DNA of 64,000 nucleotides from Yinghuangia seranimata (GCF_029953285.1 NZ_JASAOI010000024.1:62001-126000); one strand, 5' to 3'; positions 47,016 to 56,769 are shown, counted from the stretch's first letter. Translations and numbers: made by a program. The notes: generated by a model not told the origin, from the sequence alone.

Positions 47016-47915
47016 GTGAGCTCGGCCAAGACCAACAAGACCAACAAGACTGACACCAACAAGACCAACAATTCCAACAAAAACAACAACAGCCGGATAT
47101 CCGACAACGGCAGCGGCACCGGAAAGCAGTCCGCACGCGAACGCATGGCCGCCGAGCGTCAGCGCCAAGCCCTAGCCGCCCGTCGCCGCCGCGCCGCGAT
47201 CGTCTCCGCCGCAGTCGCCGGCGTTCTGGCCATCGCCGTAACCGTCGGAATCGTGGTCGGCAAGCACAACGCCAGCAGCTCCTCGTCGGACGACACCGCA
47301 GGCCGTCCCCTCGTCGCACCCCCCGGCTCGTCGGGCCCGAACCAAACAGTCCTCACCGACGGTCGCCCCGACGCCCCCGCCGTCCTCACCGTCTACGAGG
47401 ACTTCCGCTGCCCGTACTGCCACAAGGTCGAGACCGAACTCGGCCCGACGATCCGCGAGCTGGTCGACGCAGGCCGGGTGCGCGTCGAGTACCACATCGC
47501 CTCGTTCCTGGACGACCGTCTGTCGGGCAGCGGGTCCCGCCGGGCCGCGAACGCCGCCGCCTGTGCGCAGGCCGCCGGCAAGTTCCGCCCGTTCCACGAC
47601 ACACTCTTCGCGAACCAACCGGACGACGAAGAAGACGACGCGTTCGGCGACCGCTCCCACCTCCTCGACCTCGCCGCGAAGGTCGACGGCCTGCGCTCGC
47701 CCGCGTTCGACGGCTGCGTCAACGACGCGACGTACGCACCGTGGGTGAAGGCCGTGCAAGCCGACTTCAACGCCCGCAAAATCGGCGGCACCCCGACCGT
47801 CCTCCTCAACGGCCGTCCACTCACCGTCCTGACGAACCGAGGCACCCCCATCCCTCCCGAGCAGTTGCGCGCCGCCATCCAACAGGCAGCCCCCGCCGCT
47901 CCGACCAAATCCTGA
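47016..47915 (+). CDS. Membrane-anchored DsbA-like thioredoxin domain protein
   Basis: The 299-residue protein has a 45-residue Asn/Lys/Thr/Ser-rich cytoplasmic start, a basic stretch and one membrane helix (about 61-84). The DsbA-like domain follows, with Cys132-Pro-Tyr-Cys135 (YEDFRCPYCHKVE), helical insertion and the cis-Pro strand GGTPTVLLNG. It probably forms or isomerises disulfides outside the membrane. GTG 47016 has GAGAGGGG about 9 bases upstream. The Asn/Lys/Thr segment is unusually AT-rich for this genome. Confidence 0.9.
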   Translation: MSSAKTNKTNKTDTNKTNNSNKNNNSRISDNGSGTGKQSARERMAAERQRQALAARRRRAAIVSAAVAGVLAIAVTVGIVVGKHNASSSSSDDTAGRPLVAPPGSSGPNQTVLTDGRPDAPAVLTVYEDFRCPYCHKVETELGPTIRELVDAGRVRVEYHIASFLDDRLSGSGSRRAANAAACAQAAGKFRPFHDTLFANQPDDEEDDAFGDRSHLLDLAAKVDGLRSPAFDGCVNDATYAPWVKAVQADFNARKIGGTPTVLLNGRPLTVLTNRGTPIPPEQLRAAIQQAAPAAPTKS

Positions 47916-47970
47916 ACCCAACCGGCCCAACCCGCTTGATCGCCGCCCCCACCGTCCGGAGAGTGGGCGT

Positions 47971-48909
47971 ATGGGCATCCCCACGATCGACCTTGAGGGC
48001 TGGCGGTCGGGCGACGAGGCGGTTCGCCGCGACATCGCCGAGACCGTCGACGCGGCGTTGCGCACGGCGGGGTTCCTGTTGGTGACCGGCCACAACGTCG
48101 ACCCCGCCGAGCGCGCCCGCATCAGGCAGGGCGCGCGCCGCTTCTTCCATCTCCCGGAGGACGTCAAGCGTCAATACGCGGTCAAGGTCGGCCAACGCGG
48201 CTGGCTGGCCCCCGGCGCCGAAGCGAACGCCTACGCGGAAGGCGCCGAGAGCCCGCCGGACCTCAAGGAGTCGTTCTCCTTCGCGTCGGACGAACCGACC
48301 GGCGACGCGATGATCGACGCCGAGTGGTTCCTGCCGAACACGTGGCCGACCGAGGTGCCGGAGCTGCGCCCCGAGGTGGAGTCCTATGTGGGCCGGATGC
48401 GTGAACTCTCGAACCGGATCCTGGAACTACTCGGGACCGCTCTCGGGACCGCACTCGGCGCCGGCGCCGGCCCGGACTTCTTCACCGCACACACGCGGCA
48501 CCCCACATGGGGCTTCAACATCAACTGGTATCCGGGCGTCGAACGGGTCGGTCCCGCCGCTCCAGGCCAGTTCCGGATCGGCCCGCACACGGACTTCGGC
48601 ACGGTGACGCTGCTGGACCGCGAGCCGGGGAGTGGCGGGCTGCAGGTGTTCACGGAGGAGCGCGGCTGGGAGGACGCCCCGTACGACCCGGCGGCGTTCA
48701 CAGTGAACATCGGCGATCTCATGGCCCGTTGGACGGACGGCCGCTGGAGCTCAGGCCGGCACCGGGTGCTGCCCCCACCGGAGCACGCTCCGGACGAGGA
48801 GCTGGTCTCGCTCGTCTACTTCTACGACTGCGACCCGGGCACCGACGTACGCGGCATCGACTCACACACCTACCTGCGCGGCCAACTGGACGCCATCACC
48901 GTCGACTGA
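47971..48909 (+). CDS. 2-oxoglutarate/Fe(II)-dependent oxygenase (isopenicillin N synthase family)
   Basis: The 312-residue protein starts IPTIDLEGWRSG and has DAALRTAGFLLVTGHNVD, HPTWGFNINWYPG, HTDFGTVTLL (His and Asp iron ligands) and SSGRHRVLPPP (third His and the Arg that binds 2-oxoglutarate). That is the plant-type gibberellin-oxidase/IPNS layout. Streptomyces carry several; the substrate is unknown. GGAG lies 11 bases before ATG 47971. It ends 122 bases before narG. Confidence 0.9.
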   Translation: MGIPTIDLEGWRSGDEAVRRDIAETVDAALRTAGFLLVTGHNVDPAERARIRQGARRFFHLPEDVKRQYAVKVGQRGWLAPGAEANAYAEGAESPPDLKESFSFASDEPTGDAMIDAEWFLPNTWPTEVPELRPEVESYVGRMRELSNRILELLGTALGTALGAGAGPDFFTAHTRHPTWGFNINWYPGVERVGPAAPGQFRIGPHTDFGTVTLLDREPGSGGLQVFTEERGWEDAPYDPAAFTVNIGDLMARWTDGRWSSGRHRVLPPPEHAPDEELVSLVYFYDCDPGTDVRGIDSHTYLRGQLDAITVD

Positions 48910-49031
48910 GCTGAGGCGCAGCCAAAGGCTCGGCGTGGCACGCCCCGACACCAGCCCCGTCCGGCCTATGCTCCCGCTTGTCGTCCTTAATCGTGCGTTT
49001 TGTGCGGTTTCATCATCTCAGAGGAGACCGC

Positions 49032-52000
49032 GTGCCAGAGCAGCCGACGACCGAGCCGGACGCGCTCCTCCTCAAGGCCGGCCGCTTCTTCCGCCCAGGC
49101 ACCGCGTCCCCCGACCTGCACAGCGAGATCCGCACCGGCGGCCGCGCGGGCGACGTGTTCTACCGGGACCGTTGGAGCCACGACAAGGTCGTCCACTCCA
49201 CCCACGGAGTGAACTGCACCGGCTCCTGCCGATGGAAGGTCTACGTCAAGAGCGGCATCATCACCTGGGAGACCCAGGCCACCGACTACCCCTCCGTCGG
49301 CCCGGACCGCCCCGAGTACGAGCCGCGCGGCTGTCCCCGCGGTGCCGCGTTCTCCTGGTACACCTACTCGCCCACCCGCGTCCGCTACCCCTACATCCGC
49401 GGCGTCCTCCTCGACATGTACCGCGAGGCGAAGGCAAGACTCGGCGACCCCGTGCTGGCCTGGGCCGACATCCAGAACGACCCCGAACGCCGGCGCCGTT
49501 ACCAGCGGGCGCGCGGCAAGGGCGGCCTGGTCCGAGCAGGCTGGGACGAGGCCGTCGAGATCGTCGCCGCGGCGTACGTCCACACGATCAAGGAGCACGG
49601 CCCGGACCGCCTGGTCGGCTTCTCGCCGATCCCGGCGTTCTCGATGGCGTCGCACGCGGCCGGAACCCGGTTCCACTCGCTGATCGGCGCGCCGATGCTG
49701 TCGTTCTACGACTGGTACGCCGACCTGCCGGTGGCGTCCCCGCACGTGTTCGGCGACCAGACCGACGTGCCGGAGTCGGGCGACTGGTGGGACGCCGCCT
49801 ACCTGATGATGTGGGGCTCGAACGTCCCGGTCACCCGCACACCCGACGCGCACTGGATGGCCGAGGCCCGCTACCGAGGCCAGAAGGTCGTGGTCGTCGC
49901 GCCCGACTACGCCGACAACGCCAAGTTCGCCGACGAATGGCTGCACCCGCACCCGGGCACCGACGCGGCACTCGCGATCGCCATGGGGCACGTGGTCCTC
50001 AAGGAGTGCTTCGTCGACCGGCAGGTGCCGTTCTTCACGGACTACGTCGCGAAGTACACCGACCTGCCGTTCCTGGTCACCCTCACCGAACGCGACGGGG
50101 CGTACGTACCGGACAAGTTCCTGCGCGCCACCGACCTCGGCGACACCAGCGAAGGCGCCGCGTGGAAGACCGTCGTCCTGAACGCGGCGACCGGCCTGCC
50201 CGCAGTTCCCAACGGCTCGCTCGGCTTCCGCTGGACCGAGTCGGGGGCCGGGAAGTGGAACCTCGACCTGGACGGCGTCACCCCGCACCTGTCCCTGTAC
50301 GGGCAGGAGTTCGCGGCGCCGACCGAGGTGCTGCTGCCGCGCTTCGACACCGAGGGCGGCACGCACGGCCAGGGCCGCGGCGACGTGGTGCGCCGCGGCG
50401 TGCCCGCGACGCACCTCGGCGGCCACGAAGGACCGCTGGTCACCACGGTGTTCGACCTGCTGCTCGCGCAGTACGGCGTGGCTCGCGACGGACTGCCCGG
50501 CGCGTGGCCGGCCTCCTACGACGACGCCGAGACCCCCGGCACGCCCGCCTGGCAGGAGGCGCACACCTCGGTCCCCGCCGCCACCTGCACGCGCATCGCC
50601 CGCGAGTTCGCGCGCACCGCGGAGGAGAGCCGCGGCCGCTGCATGATCCTGATGGGCGCCGGCACGAACCACTGGTTCCACTCGGACATCATCTACCGTG
50701 CGTTCCTGGCCCTGCTGCAGCTCACGGGCTGCCAGGGCCGCAACGGCGGCGGCTGGGCGCACTACGTCGGCCAGGAGAAGTGCCGCCCCGTCACCGGCTG
50801 GCAGACCCTCGCGGGCGCGGCCGACTGGTCGCGGCCGCCGCGCCAGATGATCGGCACCGGCTACTTCTTCGTCAACACCGACCAGTGGCGCTACGACCGG
50901 TTCAGCGCCGACGTCCTCACCTCGCCGCTCGGCACCGGGCGGCTGGCCGGCATGACCGGCGCGGACTGTATGGCGGCGGCCGCGCGGATGGGCTGGATGC
51001 CGTCGTACCCCACCTTCGACCGCAACCCGCTCACGCTCGGCGAAGGCGGCGACGGCGACGACGACCCGGTCGCCTCCGCCGTCGCGGAACTGCAGGCCGG
51101 AACCTTGAAGTTCGCGTGCGAGGACCCCGACGCGCCGGAGAACTGGCCGCGCGTCATGACGGTGTGGCGCGCCAACCTGCTCGGCTCGTCCGCGAAAGGC
51201 GCCGAGTACTTCGCCAAGCACCTGCTGGGCACGCACCACAGCCTGCGCGCCGAGGAGGCCCCAGAGGACGTGCGCCCGCGCGACGTGGTGTGGCGGGACG
51301 AGGCACCCGAGGGCAAGCTCGACCTGCTGCTGTCGCTGGACTTCCGCATGACTTCCACGACCCTGCTGTCGGACGTCACCCTGCCGTCCGCCACCTGGTA
51401 CGAGAAGGCCGACCTGTCGTCCACCGACATGCACCCCTACGTGCACTCCTTCACGCCCGCCGTCGACCCGCCGTGGCAGACCCGTACGGACGTCGAGGCG
51501 TTTCACGACATCGCCCGCCGGTTCAGCGAACTGGCCGTCGGACACCTCGGCGTGCGCCGCGACCTGGTGGCCACCGCGCTCCAGCACGACACTCCCGGCG
51601 GCGAGACCGCCCAGCCCGGCGGCGTCGCCCTCGACTGGCGCAAGGGCGAGTGCCCGCCGCTGCCCGGGCAGACCATGCCGAACCTGGCCGTCGTCGAACG
51701 CGACTACCCGGCCGTGTACGCCAAGATGCTCTCGCTCGGCCCGCTCGCCGAGAAGCTCGGCCTGCCCGCCAAGGGCATCGCGCTGCACCCCGACCGCGAG
51801 GTCGAGGACCTGCGCGAACGCAACGGCGTCGTGCGCGGCGGCGTCGCCGACGGCCGGCCCGCGCTCGACACCGCCGTGAAGATGTGCGACACCATCCTCG
51901 CTTTGTCCGGAACCACCAACGGGCGCCTCGCCGTCCAGGGCTTCCAGACGCTCGAGGCGCGCACCGGCCGCGAGTTGGCGCACCTGGCCGCCGAGCACGA

Positions 52001-52733
52001 GGGCAAGCGCATCACGTACGCCGACACGCAGGCCGCCCCGGTGCCCGTCATCACCTCGCCCGAGTGGTCGGGCAGCGAGAGCGGCGGCCGCCGCTACAGC
52101 CCGTTCACCATCAACGTCGAGCACCTCAAGCCCTGGCACACCCTCACCGGCCGCCAGCACTTCTTCCTCGACCACGACTGGATGCACGAACTCGGCGAGG
52201 CCCTCCCCGTCTACCGGCCGCCGCTGGACATGCACCGGCTCTTCGGCGAACCGCGGCTCGGCGCCGACGGGCGGCGCGAGGTCACCGTCCGGTACCTGAC
52301 CCCGCACAACAAGTGGTCCATCCACTCCGAGTACCAGGACAACCTGTTCATGCTGTCGCTCTCCCGCGGCGGCCAGCTCATCTGGATGTCCGTGGAGGAC
52401 GCCGCCGCGGTCGGCGTCAAGGACAACGACTGGATCGAGGCGGTCAACCGCAACGGCGTCGTGGTCGCCCGCGCCGTCGTCTCGCACCGCATGCCCGCCG
52501 GCACCGTCTACATGCACCACGCCCAGGAGCGCACCGTCAACGTGCCCAAGGCCGAGACGACCGGCAAGCGCGGCGGCATCCACAACTCGCTCACCCGCCT
52601 GCTCCTCAAGCCCAGCCACCTGATCGGCGGCTACGCCCAGTTCACGTGGGCGTTCAACTACCTCGGACCCACCGGCAACCAGCGCGACGAGGTCACCGTG
52701 ATCCGCCGCCGAGCGCAGAACGTGGAGTACTGA
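49032..52733 (+). CDS. narG: Respiratory nitrate reductase alpha subunit
   Basis: The 1233-residue protein contains the molybdo-bis-MGD domain and FS0. The ligand stretch is VHSTHGVNCTGSCRWKVYVK; the molybdenum Asp lies in FYDWYADLPVASP; GDQTDVPESGDWWDAAYLMMWGSNVPVTRTPD is near-identical to other NarG. The start is GTG 49032, with GAGGAG 6 bases upstream. It begins the narGHJI operon. The subunit faces the cytoplasm and reduces nitrate to nitrite with quinol electrons through NarH and NarI. Confidence 0.97.
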   Translation: MPEQPTTEPDALLLKAGRFFRPGTASPDLHSEIRTGGRAGDVFYRDRWSHDKVVHSTHGVNCTGSCRWKVYVKSGIITWETQATDYPSVGPDRPEYEPRGCPRGAAFSWYTYSPTRVRYPYIRGVLLDMYREAKARLGDPVLAWADIQNDPERRRRYQRARGKGGLVRAGWDEAVEIVAAAYVHTIKEHGPDRLVGFSPIPAFSMASHAAGTRFHSLIGAPMLSFYDWYADLPVASPHVFGDQTDVPESGDWWDAAYLMMWGSNVPVTRTPDAHWMAEARYRGQKVVVVAPDYADNAKFADEWLHPHPGTDAALAIAMGHVVLKECFVDRQVPFFTDYVAKYTDLPFLVTLTERDGAYVPDKFLRATDLGDTSEGAAWKTVVLNAATGLPAVPNGSLGFRWTESGAGKWNLDLDGVTPHLSLYGQEFAAPTEVLLPRFDTEGGTHGQGRGDVVRRGVPATHLGGHEGPLVTTVFDLLLAQYGVARDGLPGAWPASYDDAETPGTPAWQEAHTSVPAATCTRIAREFARTAEESRGRCMILMGAGTNHWFHSDIIYRAFLALLQLTGCQGRNGGGWAHYVGQEKCRPVTGWQTLAGAADWSRPPRQMIGTGYFFVNTDQWRYDRFSADVLTSPLGTGRLAGMTGADCMAAAARMGWMPSYPTFDRNPLTLGEGGDGDDDPVASAVAELQAGTLKFACEDPDAPENWPRVMTVWRANLLGSSAKGAEYFAKHLLGTHHSLRAEEAPEDVRPRDVVWRDEAPEGKLDLLLSLDFRMTSTTLLSDVTLPSATWYEKADLSSTDMHPYVHSFTPAVDPPWQTRTDVEAFHDIARRFSELAVGHLGVRRDLVATALQHDTPGGETAQPGGVALDWRKGECPPLPGQTMPNLAVVERDYPAVYAKMLSLGPLAEKLGLPAKGIALHPDREVEDLRERNGVVRGGVADGRPALDTAVKMCDTILALSGTTNGRLAVQGFQTLEARTGRELAHLAAEHEGKRITYADTQAAPVPVITSPEWSGSESGGRRYSPFTINVEHLKPWHTLTGRQHFFLDHDWMHELGEALPVYRPPLDMHRLFGEPRLGADGRREVTVRYLTPHNKWSIHSEYQDNLFMLSLSRGGQLIWMSVEDAAAVGVKDNDWIEAVNRNGVVVARAVVSHRMPAGTVYMHHAQERTVNVPKAETTGKRGGIHNSLTRLLLKPSHLIGGYAQFTWAFNYLGPTGNQRDEVTVIRRRAQNVEY

Positions 52734-52736
52734 CCC

Positions 52737-54326
52737 GTGCGCGTCATGGCCCAGATCGCGATGGTGATGAACCTCGACAAGTGCATCGGCTGCCACACCT
52801 GCTCGGTCACCTGCAAGCAGACGTGGACCAACCGGCAGGGCATGGAGTACGTCTGGTTCAACAACGTCGAGACCCGGCCCGGCCTGGGCTATCCGCGCCG
52901 CTGGTCCGACCAGGACCGCTGGCGCGGCGGCTGGGAGCTCACCAAGCGCGGCCGGCTCAAGCTCCGCCAGGGCGGGCGGGTGCGCAAGCTCGCCGAGATC
53001 TTCGCCAACCCCGTGCTGCCGGAGATCAAGGACTACTACGAGCCCTGGACGTACGACTACAAGGACCTCACCGAGGCCCCGCTCGGCGACGACTACCCGG
53101 TCGCGCAGCCGCGCTCGCTGATCTCCGGCGAGCCGATGGCGATCGAGTGGAGTGCCAACTGGGACGACAGCCTCGGCGGCGGCCCCGAACTCCTCGGCGA
53201 CGACCCGGTGGTGCGGAAGCTCCGCGACGAGGTCGGCGCGCGCGTCCGCCTCGACTTCGAGCAGTCGTTCATGTTCTACCTGCCGCGCATCTGCGAGCAC
53301 TGCCTCAACCCGGGCTGCGTCGCCGCGTGCCCGTCCGGCGCGATCTACAAGCGCGTCGAGGACGGCATCGTGCTGGTCGACCAGGACCGGTGCCGCGGCT
53401 GGCGGCAGTGCGTCACCGGCTGCCCGTACAAGAAGGTCTACTTCAACCACAAGACCGGCAAGGCCGAGAAGTGCACGTTCTGCTACCCGCGCGTCGAGGT
53501 CGGGCTGCCGACCGTGTGCTCGGAGACGTGCGTGGGACGGCTGCGCTACCTCGGCGTCATGCTCTACGACGCCGACAAGGTCGCCGAGGCCGCCGCGGTC
53601 CGCGACGACAAGGCGCTGTACGAGGCCCAGTTGGGGATCTTCCTCGACCCCGCCGACCCCGAGGTGCGCCGGGCCGCCGAACGCGACGGCATCTCGCACG
53701 AGTGGCTGGAGGCCGCCCGCCGCTCCCCGGTCGACGCGCTCATCCGCACCTACAAGGTCGCGCTGCCGCTGCATCCGGAGTTCCGCACGCTCCCGATGGT
53801 CTGGTACATCCCGCCGCTGTCCCCGGTCGTCGAGGCCGTCAGCGCGTCCGGGCACGACGGCGAGGCGGCCGGCAACCTCTTCGGCGCCATCGACGCGCTG
53901 CGCATCCCGCTGGAGTACCTCGCCGAGCTGTTCACCGCCGGCGACGTGCTGCCGGTGCGCGCCGCGCTGGACAAGCTCGCCGCCATGCGGTCGTTCATGC
54001 GCGACGTCAACCTCGGGCGCGTCCCCGACACGTCCGTCCCCGCGGCGGTCGGCATGGAGCCCGAGGCGGTCGAGGCGATGTACCGGCTGCTCGCCATCGC
54101 CAAGTACGAGGAGCGCTACGTCATCCCCACCGCCGCCGTCGCCGACGCGCGCTCCCTGGAGGAGTCCGCGCTCGCGGAGGGCTGCAGCCTCGACTACGAC
54201 GGCGGCCCCGGTATGACCGGCCCCTTCGGCGACGACTCGGGACGCGCGTCGCTGCCCCTGGTCACCATCGAGAACTTCCACGCCGCCCGCCGCCGGCAGA
54301 CCGCCGACCGCGAGGAGGACGCGTGA
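52737..54326 (+). CDS. narH: Respiratory nitrate reductase beta subunit
   Basis: The 529-residue iron-sulfur protein has four cluster motifs: CIGCHTCSVTCKQ, CEHCLNPGCVAACPSG, CRGWRQCVTGCPYKK (where a Trp replaces one Cys, giving the [3Fe-4S] cluster) and CTFCYPRVEVGLPTVCSETC. It passes electrons from NarI heme to NarG. GTG 52737 gives the family start VRVMAQIAMVMNLDKC, 3 bases after the narG stop. Confidence 0.97.
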   Translation: MRVMAQIAMVMNLDKCIGCHTCSVTCKQTWTNRQGMEYVWFNNVETRPGLGYPRRWSDQDRWRGGWELTKRGRLKLRQGGRVRKLAEIFANPVLPEIKDYYEPWTYDYKDLTEAPLGDDYPVAQPRSLISGEPMAIEWSANWDDSLGGGPELLGDDPVVRKLRDEVGARVRLDFEQSFMFYLPRICEHCLNPGCVAACPSGAIYKRVEDGIVLVDQDRCRGWRQCVTGCPYKKVYFNHKTGKAEKCTFCYPRVEVGLPTVCSETCVGRLRYLGVMLYDADKVAEAAAVRDDKALYEAQLGIFLDPADPEVRRAAERDGISHEWLEAARRSPVDALIRTYKVALPLHPEFRTLPMVWYIPPLSPVVEAVSASGHDGEAAGNLFGAIDALRIPLEYLAELFTAGDVLPVRAALDKLAAMRSFMRDVNLGRVPDTSVPAAVGMEPEAVEAMYRLLAIAKYEERYVIPTAAVADARSLEESALAEGCSLDYDGGPGMTGPFGDDSGRASLPLVTIENFHAARRRQTADREEDA

Positions 54327-54979
54327 AACCCGCCGCCCGCACCTCCCTCAGGCACAGCGCCCGCGTCCTGCACCAGGCCGCCGCGCACTGCCTCGTCTAC
54401 CCCGACGACGAGACGTGGCACGCCCGAATCCCGCTGCTGCGCGCGGCACTCGCCCACGCACCGGACCCCGCGGGCGCCCCGCTCCACGCGTTCCTCGACC
54501 ACGCCGCCGCACACCCGGCCGCCGACCTGGCCCTCCACTACGTCGACGTCTTCGACTTCAAGGACCGGCACAGCCTCTACCTGACCTGGTGGACCGACGG
54601 CGACACCCGGCGGCGCGGCGCCTCCCTCGTCGCGTTCAAGACCGCCTACCAGGAGCACGGCCTCGACTACACCGACGAGGAACTGCCCGACTTCCTGCCC
54701 GCCGTCCTCGAGTTCACCGCCGCGACCGGCTCGGCGGAACTGCTCACCGCGCACCGCGCCGGGCTCGAACTGCTGCGCATCGCCCTGACCGAGGCCGGCA
54801 CCCCGTACGCGCGCGTCCTCGACGCGGTCTGCGCGACCCTGCCCGGGCCCTCGCCGAAGGACCGCGCCGAGGCCCGAGCCCTGGCCGCCGCGGGGCCGGC
54901 GCGCGAGACCGTCGGGCTGGACGGGCTGCCGCCGTACGCACACCTGGGCCTGCTCCCCGTCGTCACCGGAGACCGCTGA
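54323..54979 (+). CDS. narJ: Nitrate reductase molybdenum cofactor assembly chaperone
   Basis: The 218-residue protein is the NarJ chaperone: AAHCLVYPDDETWHARIPLL near the start and YVDVFDFKDRHSLYLTWWTDGDTRRRG in the middle, which is highly typical. It keeps NarGH competent for cofactor insertion. GTG 54323 overlaps the narH stop by 4 bases, with GAGGAGG upstream; it overlaps narI by 1 base. Confidence 0.95.
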   Translation: MKPAARTSLRHSARVLHQAAAHCLVYPDDETWHARIPLLRAALAHAPDPAGAPLHAFLDHAAAHPAADLALHYVDVFDFKDRHSLYLTWWTDGDTRRRGASLVAFKTAYQEHGLDYTDEELPDFLPAVLEFTAATGSAELLTAHRAGLELLRIALTEAGTPYARVLDAVCATLPGPSPKDRAEARALAAAGPARETVGLDGLPPYAHLGLLPVVTGDR

Positions 54980-55707
54980 TGGACACCTTCCTGTGGGGCG
55001 CCCTGCCGTACGTCGTCTTCGGGGTGCTGGTCACCGGCCTCGCCTGGCGCTACCGCTACGACCAGTTCGGCTGGACGACCCGCTCGTCCGAGAGCTACGA
55101 GTCCCGCATCCTCAACATCGCCTCGCCGATGTTCCACTACGGCATCCTGTTCGTCCTCCTCGGCCACCTCATGGGCCTGTTCGTCCCGTCCTCCTGGACC
55201 GACGCCCTCGGCCTCGACGAACACGCCTACAACCTGCTGTCGTTGTTCGCCGGAACCGCCGCGGGCGCGCTCGCGGTCGTCGGCATCGGCATGCTCATCT
55301 ACCGGCGCCGCCGCTACGCGCCGGTCTTCCGCGCCACCACCCGCAACGACAAGCTCATGTACGCCGTGCTCGTCGCCGCGATCGTGCTCGGCCTGGTCGC
55401 CAAGCTCACACACGCCGGTATCGAGACCGGATACGACTACCGCGACACCATCGCGCCGTGGGCGCGCAGCCTGTTCACGCTCGACCCGAAGGTCGGCCTG
55501 ATGGCCGACGCGCCTGTCGCGTTCCAGGTCCACGCCGTCGTCGGCATGGTCCTCTTCGCGCTGCTGCCCTTCACGCGCCTCGTCCACATGTTCAGCGCGC
55601 CCGTGCAGTACCTGTTCCGGCCCTACATCGTCTACCGGTCCCGCGACCCGCACGACCTGGCCACCCGCCCCGACCGGCGCGGCTGGGAGCGCATCGGCCA
55701 GCGCTGA
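54979..55707 (+). CDS. narI: Respiratory nitrate reductase gamma subunit
   Basis: The 242-residue membrane protein has five helices and binds two b-type hemes. His53 and His63 (MFHYGILFVLLGHLMG) and His185 and His203 (VHAVVGMVLFALLPFTRLVHMFSAP) are the heme ligands. It takes electrons from quinol. ATG 54979 overlaps the narJ stop by one base (TGATG). Confidence 0.96.
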   Translation: MDTFLWGALPYVVFGVLVTGLAWRYRYDQFGWTTRSSESYESRILNIASPMFHYGILFVLLGHLMGLFVPSSWTDALGLDEHAYNLLSLFAGTAAGALAVVGIGMLIYRRRRYAPVFRATTRNDKLMYAVLVAAIVLGLVAKLTHAGIETGYDYRDTIAPWARSLFTLDPKVGLMADAPVAFQVHAVVGMVLFALLPFTRLVHMFSAPVQYLFRPYIVYRSRDPHDLATRPDRRGWERIGQR

Positions 55708-55866
55708 CGGCAGGGGCCCCGTTCCGGCCCCGCGGTTGCCCCGCGCACCGTGAGCCCCCGCCGGGGGACGCGGACCGACGGCAGGCGCGGCGAGGCGGCA
55801 TGATCGTCGGGCGCGGTCCGTGGGCCGCACGTCCCCCCATGCGCTGCCTCGAAAGGTCGGTACCCC

Positions 55867-56490
55867 ATGCGTTCTTCCCGTGCCCTCCGGATATCCGCCG
55901 CCGCCGCGGCCGGGCTGTTCGCGGCGACCGCCCTCACCGGCTGCCTCGGCACGGACGACGACAAGGACAAGAAGGGCGCCGGGAGCCCGACCCCGTCCAC
56001 CGTGCTGAGCGCCCCCGCCGCCCCGACCGCCCCCGCCGCACCCGCCGCGTCCTCCGGCAAGCCCGCCGGATCCCCGGGCGCGACCGCGTCGAGCCCCGCG
56101 GGCGGCACGGCGGCCAAGCCGTCGTCCGGCACCTCGACCGGCGACACCCGCAAGGTCGGCATGAACGACTTCAAGACCGGCGACTGCGTCAACCAGCTCG
56201 CCGACCGCTCCGAGAAGACCGACTGCGCCGGCCCCCACGACGCCGAGGTCGTCGGCGTCGCCACGCTGGCGGCCAACCAGTCGCCGACCTCCTTCACGTA
56301 CGAGAAGGACACCTCGGACAAGTGCCACCAGATCGCCGACCCCGTCGTGGCCCGCCAGGCGGCCCCGGCCGACTTCGGGATCATCAAGAACTACCCGACC
56401 GCCGACTCGTGGCTCAACGCCAACGACCGCACGCTGTCCTGCATGGTCCACCGCAAGGACAACGCCAAGATCACCGGCAAGCTCAAGTAA
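55867..56490 (+). CDS. Putative lipoprotein (septum-formation-like domain)
   Basis: The 207-residue protein has a lipobox LTGC at about residue 25, an Ala/Pro/Ser/Gly-rich linker (35-90), and a folded domain beginning VGMNDFKTGDCVNQLADRSEK. Cysteines in CAGPHDAEVVG, KCHQIAD and LSCMVHR probably form disulfides. The CAGPHDAEVVG text is typical of the septum-formation domain family in actinobacteria; function is not known. It follows the nar operon but with a 160-base gap, so it is probably separate. Confidence 0.85.
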   Translation: MRSSRALRISAAAAAGLFAATALTGCLGTDDDKDKKGAGSPTPSTVLSAPAAPTAPAAPAASSGKPAGSPGATASSPAGGTAAKPSSGTSTGDTRKVGMNDFKTGDCVNQLADRSEKTDCAGPHDAEVVGVATLAANQSPTSFTYEKDTSDKCHQIADPVVARQAAPADFGIIKNYPTADSWLNANDRTLSCMVHRKDNAKITGKLK

Positions 56491-56497
56491 CCCCACC

Positions 56498-56528
56498 CCG
56501 GGCCGGCCGCCCCCCGCGGCCGGCCCGG
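56498..56528. terminator. Terminator after lipoprotein gene
   Basis: Perfect 13-bp stem CCGGGCCGGCCGC/GCGGCCGGCCCGG with a 5-C loop, starting 8 bases after the stop. Confidence 0.8.
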
Positions 56529-56571
56529 AAAAAACCCGGCGGCGGTCACCCGCGCAGACACGCGACAACGA

Positions 56572-56606
56572 CGAAGGCCTGGTCCGCAGTGCGGACCAGG
56601 CCTTCG
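56572..56606. terminator. Strong hairpin beside tRNA-Pro
   Basis: CGAAGGCCTGGTCCGC pairs perfectly with GCGGACCAGGCCTTCG around a 3-base loop. It lies 17 bases beyond the 3' end of the leftward tRNA-Pro and is probably its terminator. Confidence 0.82.
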
Positions 56607-56622
56607 ACCTGTGTATCAAACG

Positions 56623-56696
<74 letters not shown>

Positions 56697-56769
56697 TTTG
56701 ATGCGCGTTTAGCTTAGCGGACCTGGGGGCTGGGACGAAATCCGGTTTACGGCGGCGGGAAAGCGCAGG

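Noticed and set aside
46357-47019. 220-codon frame across repeat copy B and the small membrane protein gene
   Set aside because: Low-complexity text; competes with the better-supported gene at 46799-46996.
48935-54979. 2014-codon open frame through the nar operon
   Set aside because: Only its last part (54323-54979) is a real gene, narJ. The rest is Arg/Pro-rich text antiphase to narG and narH.
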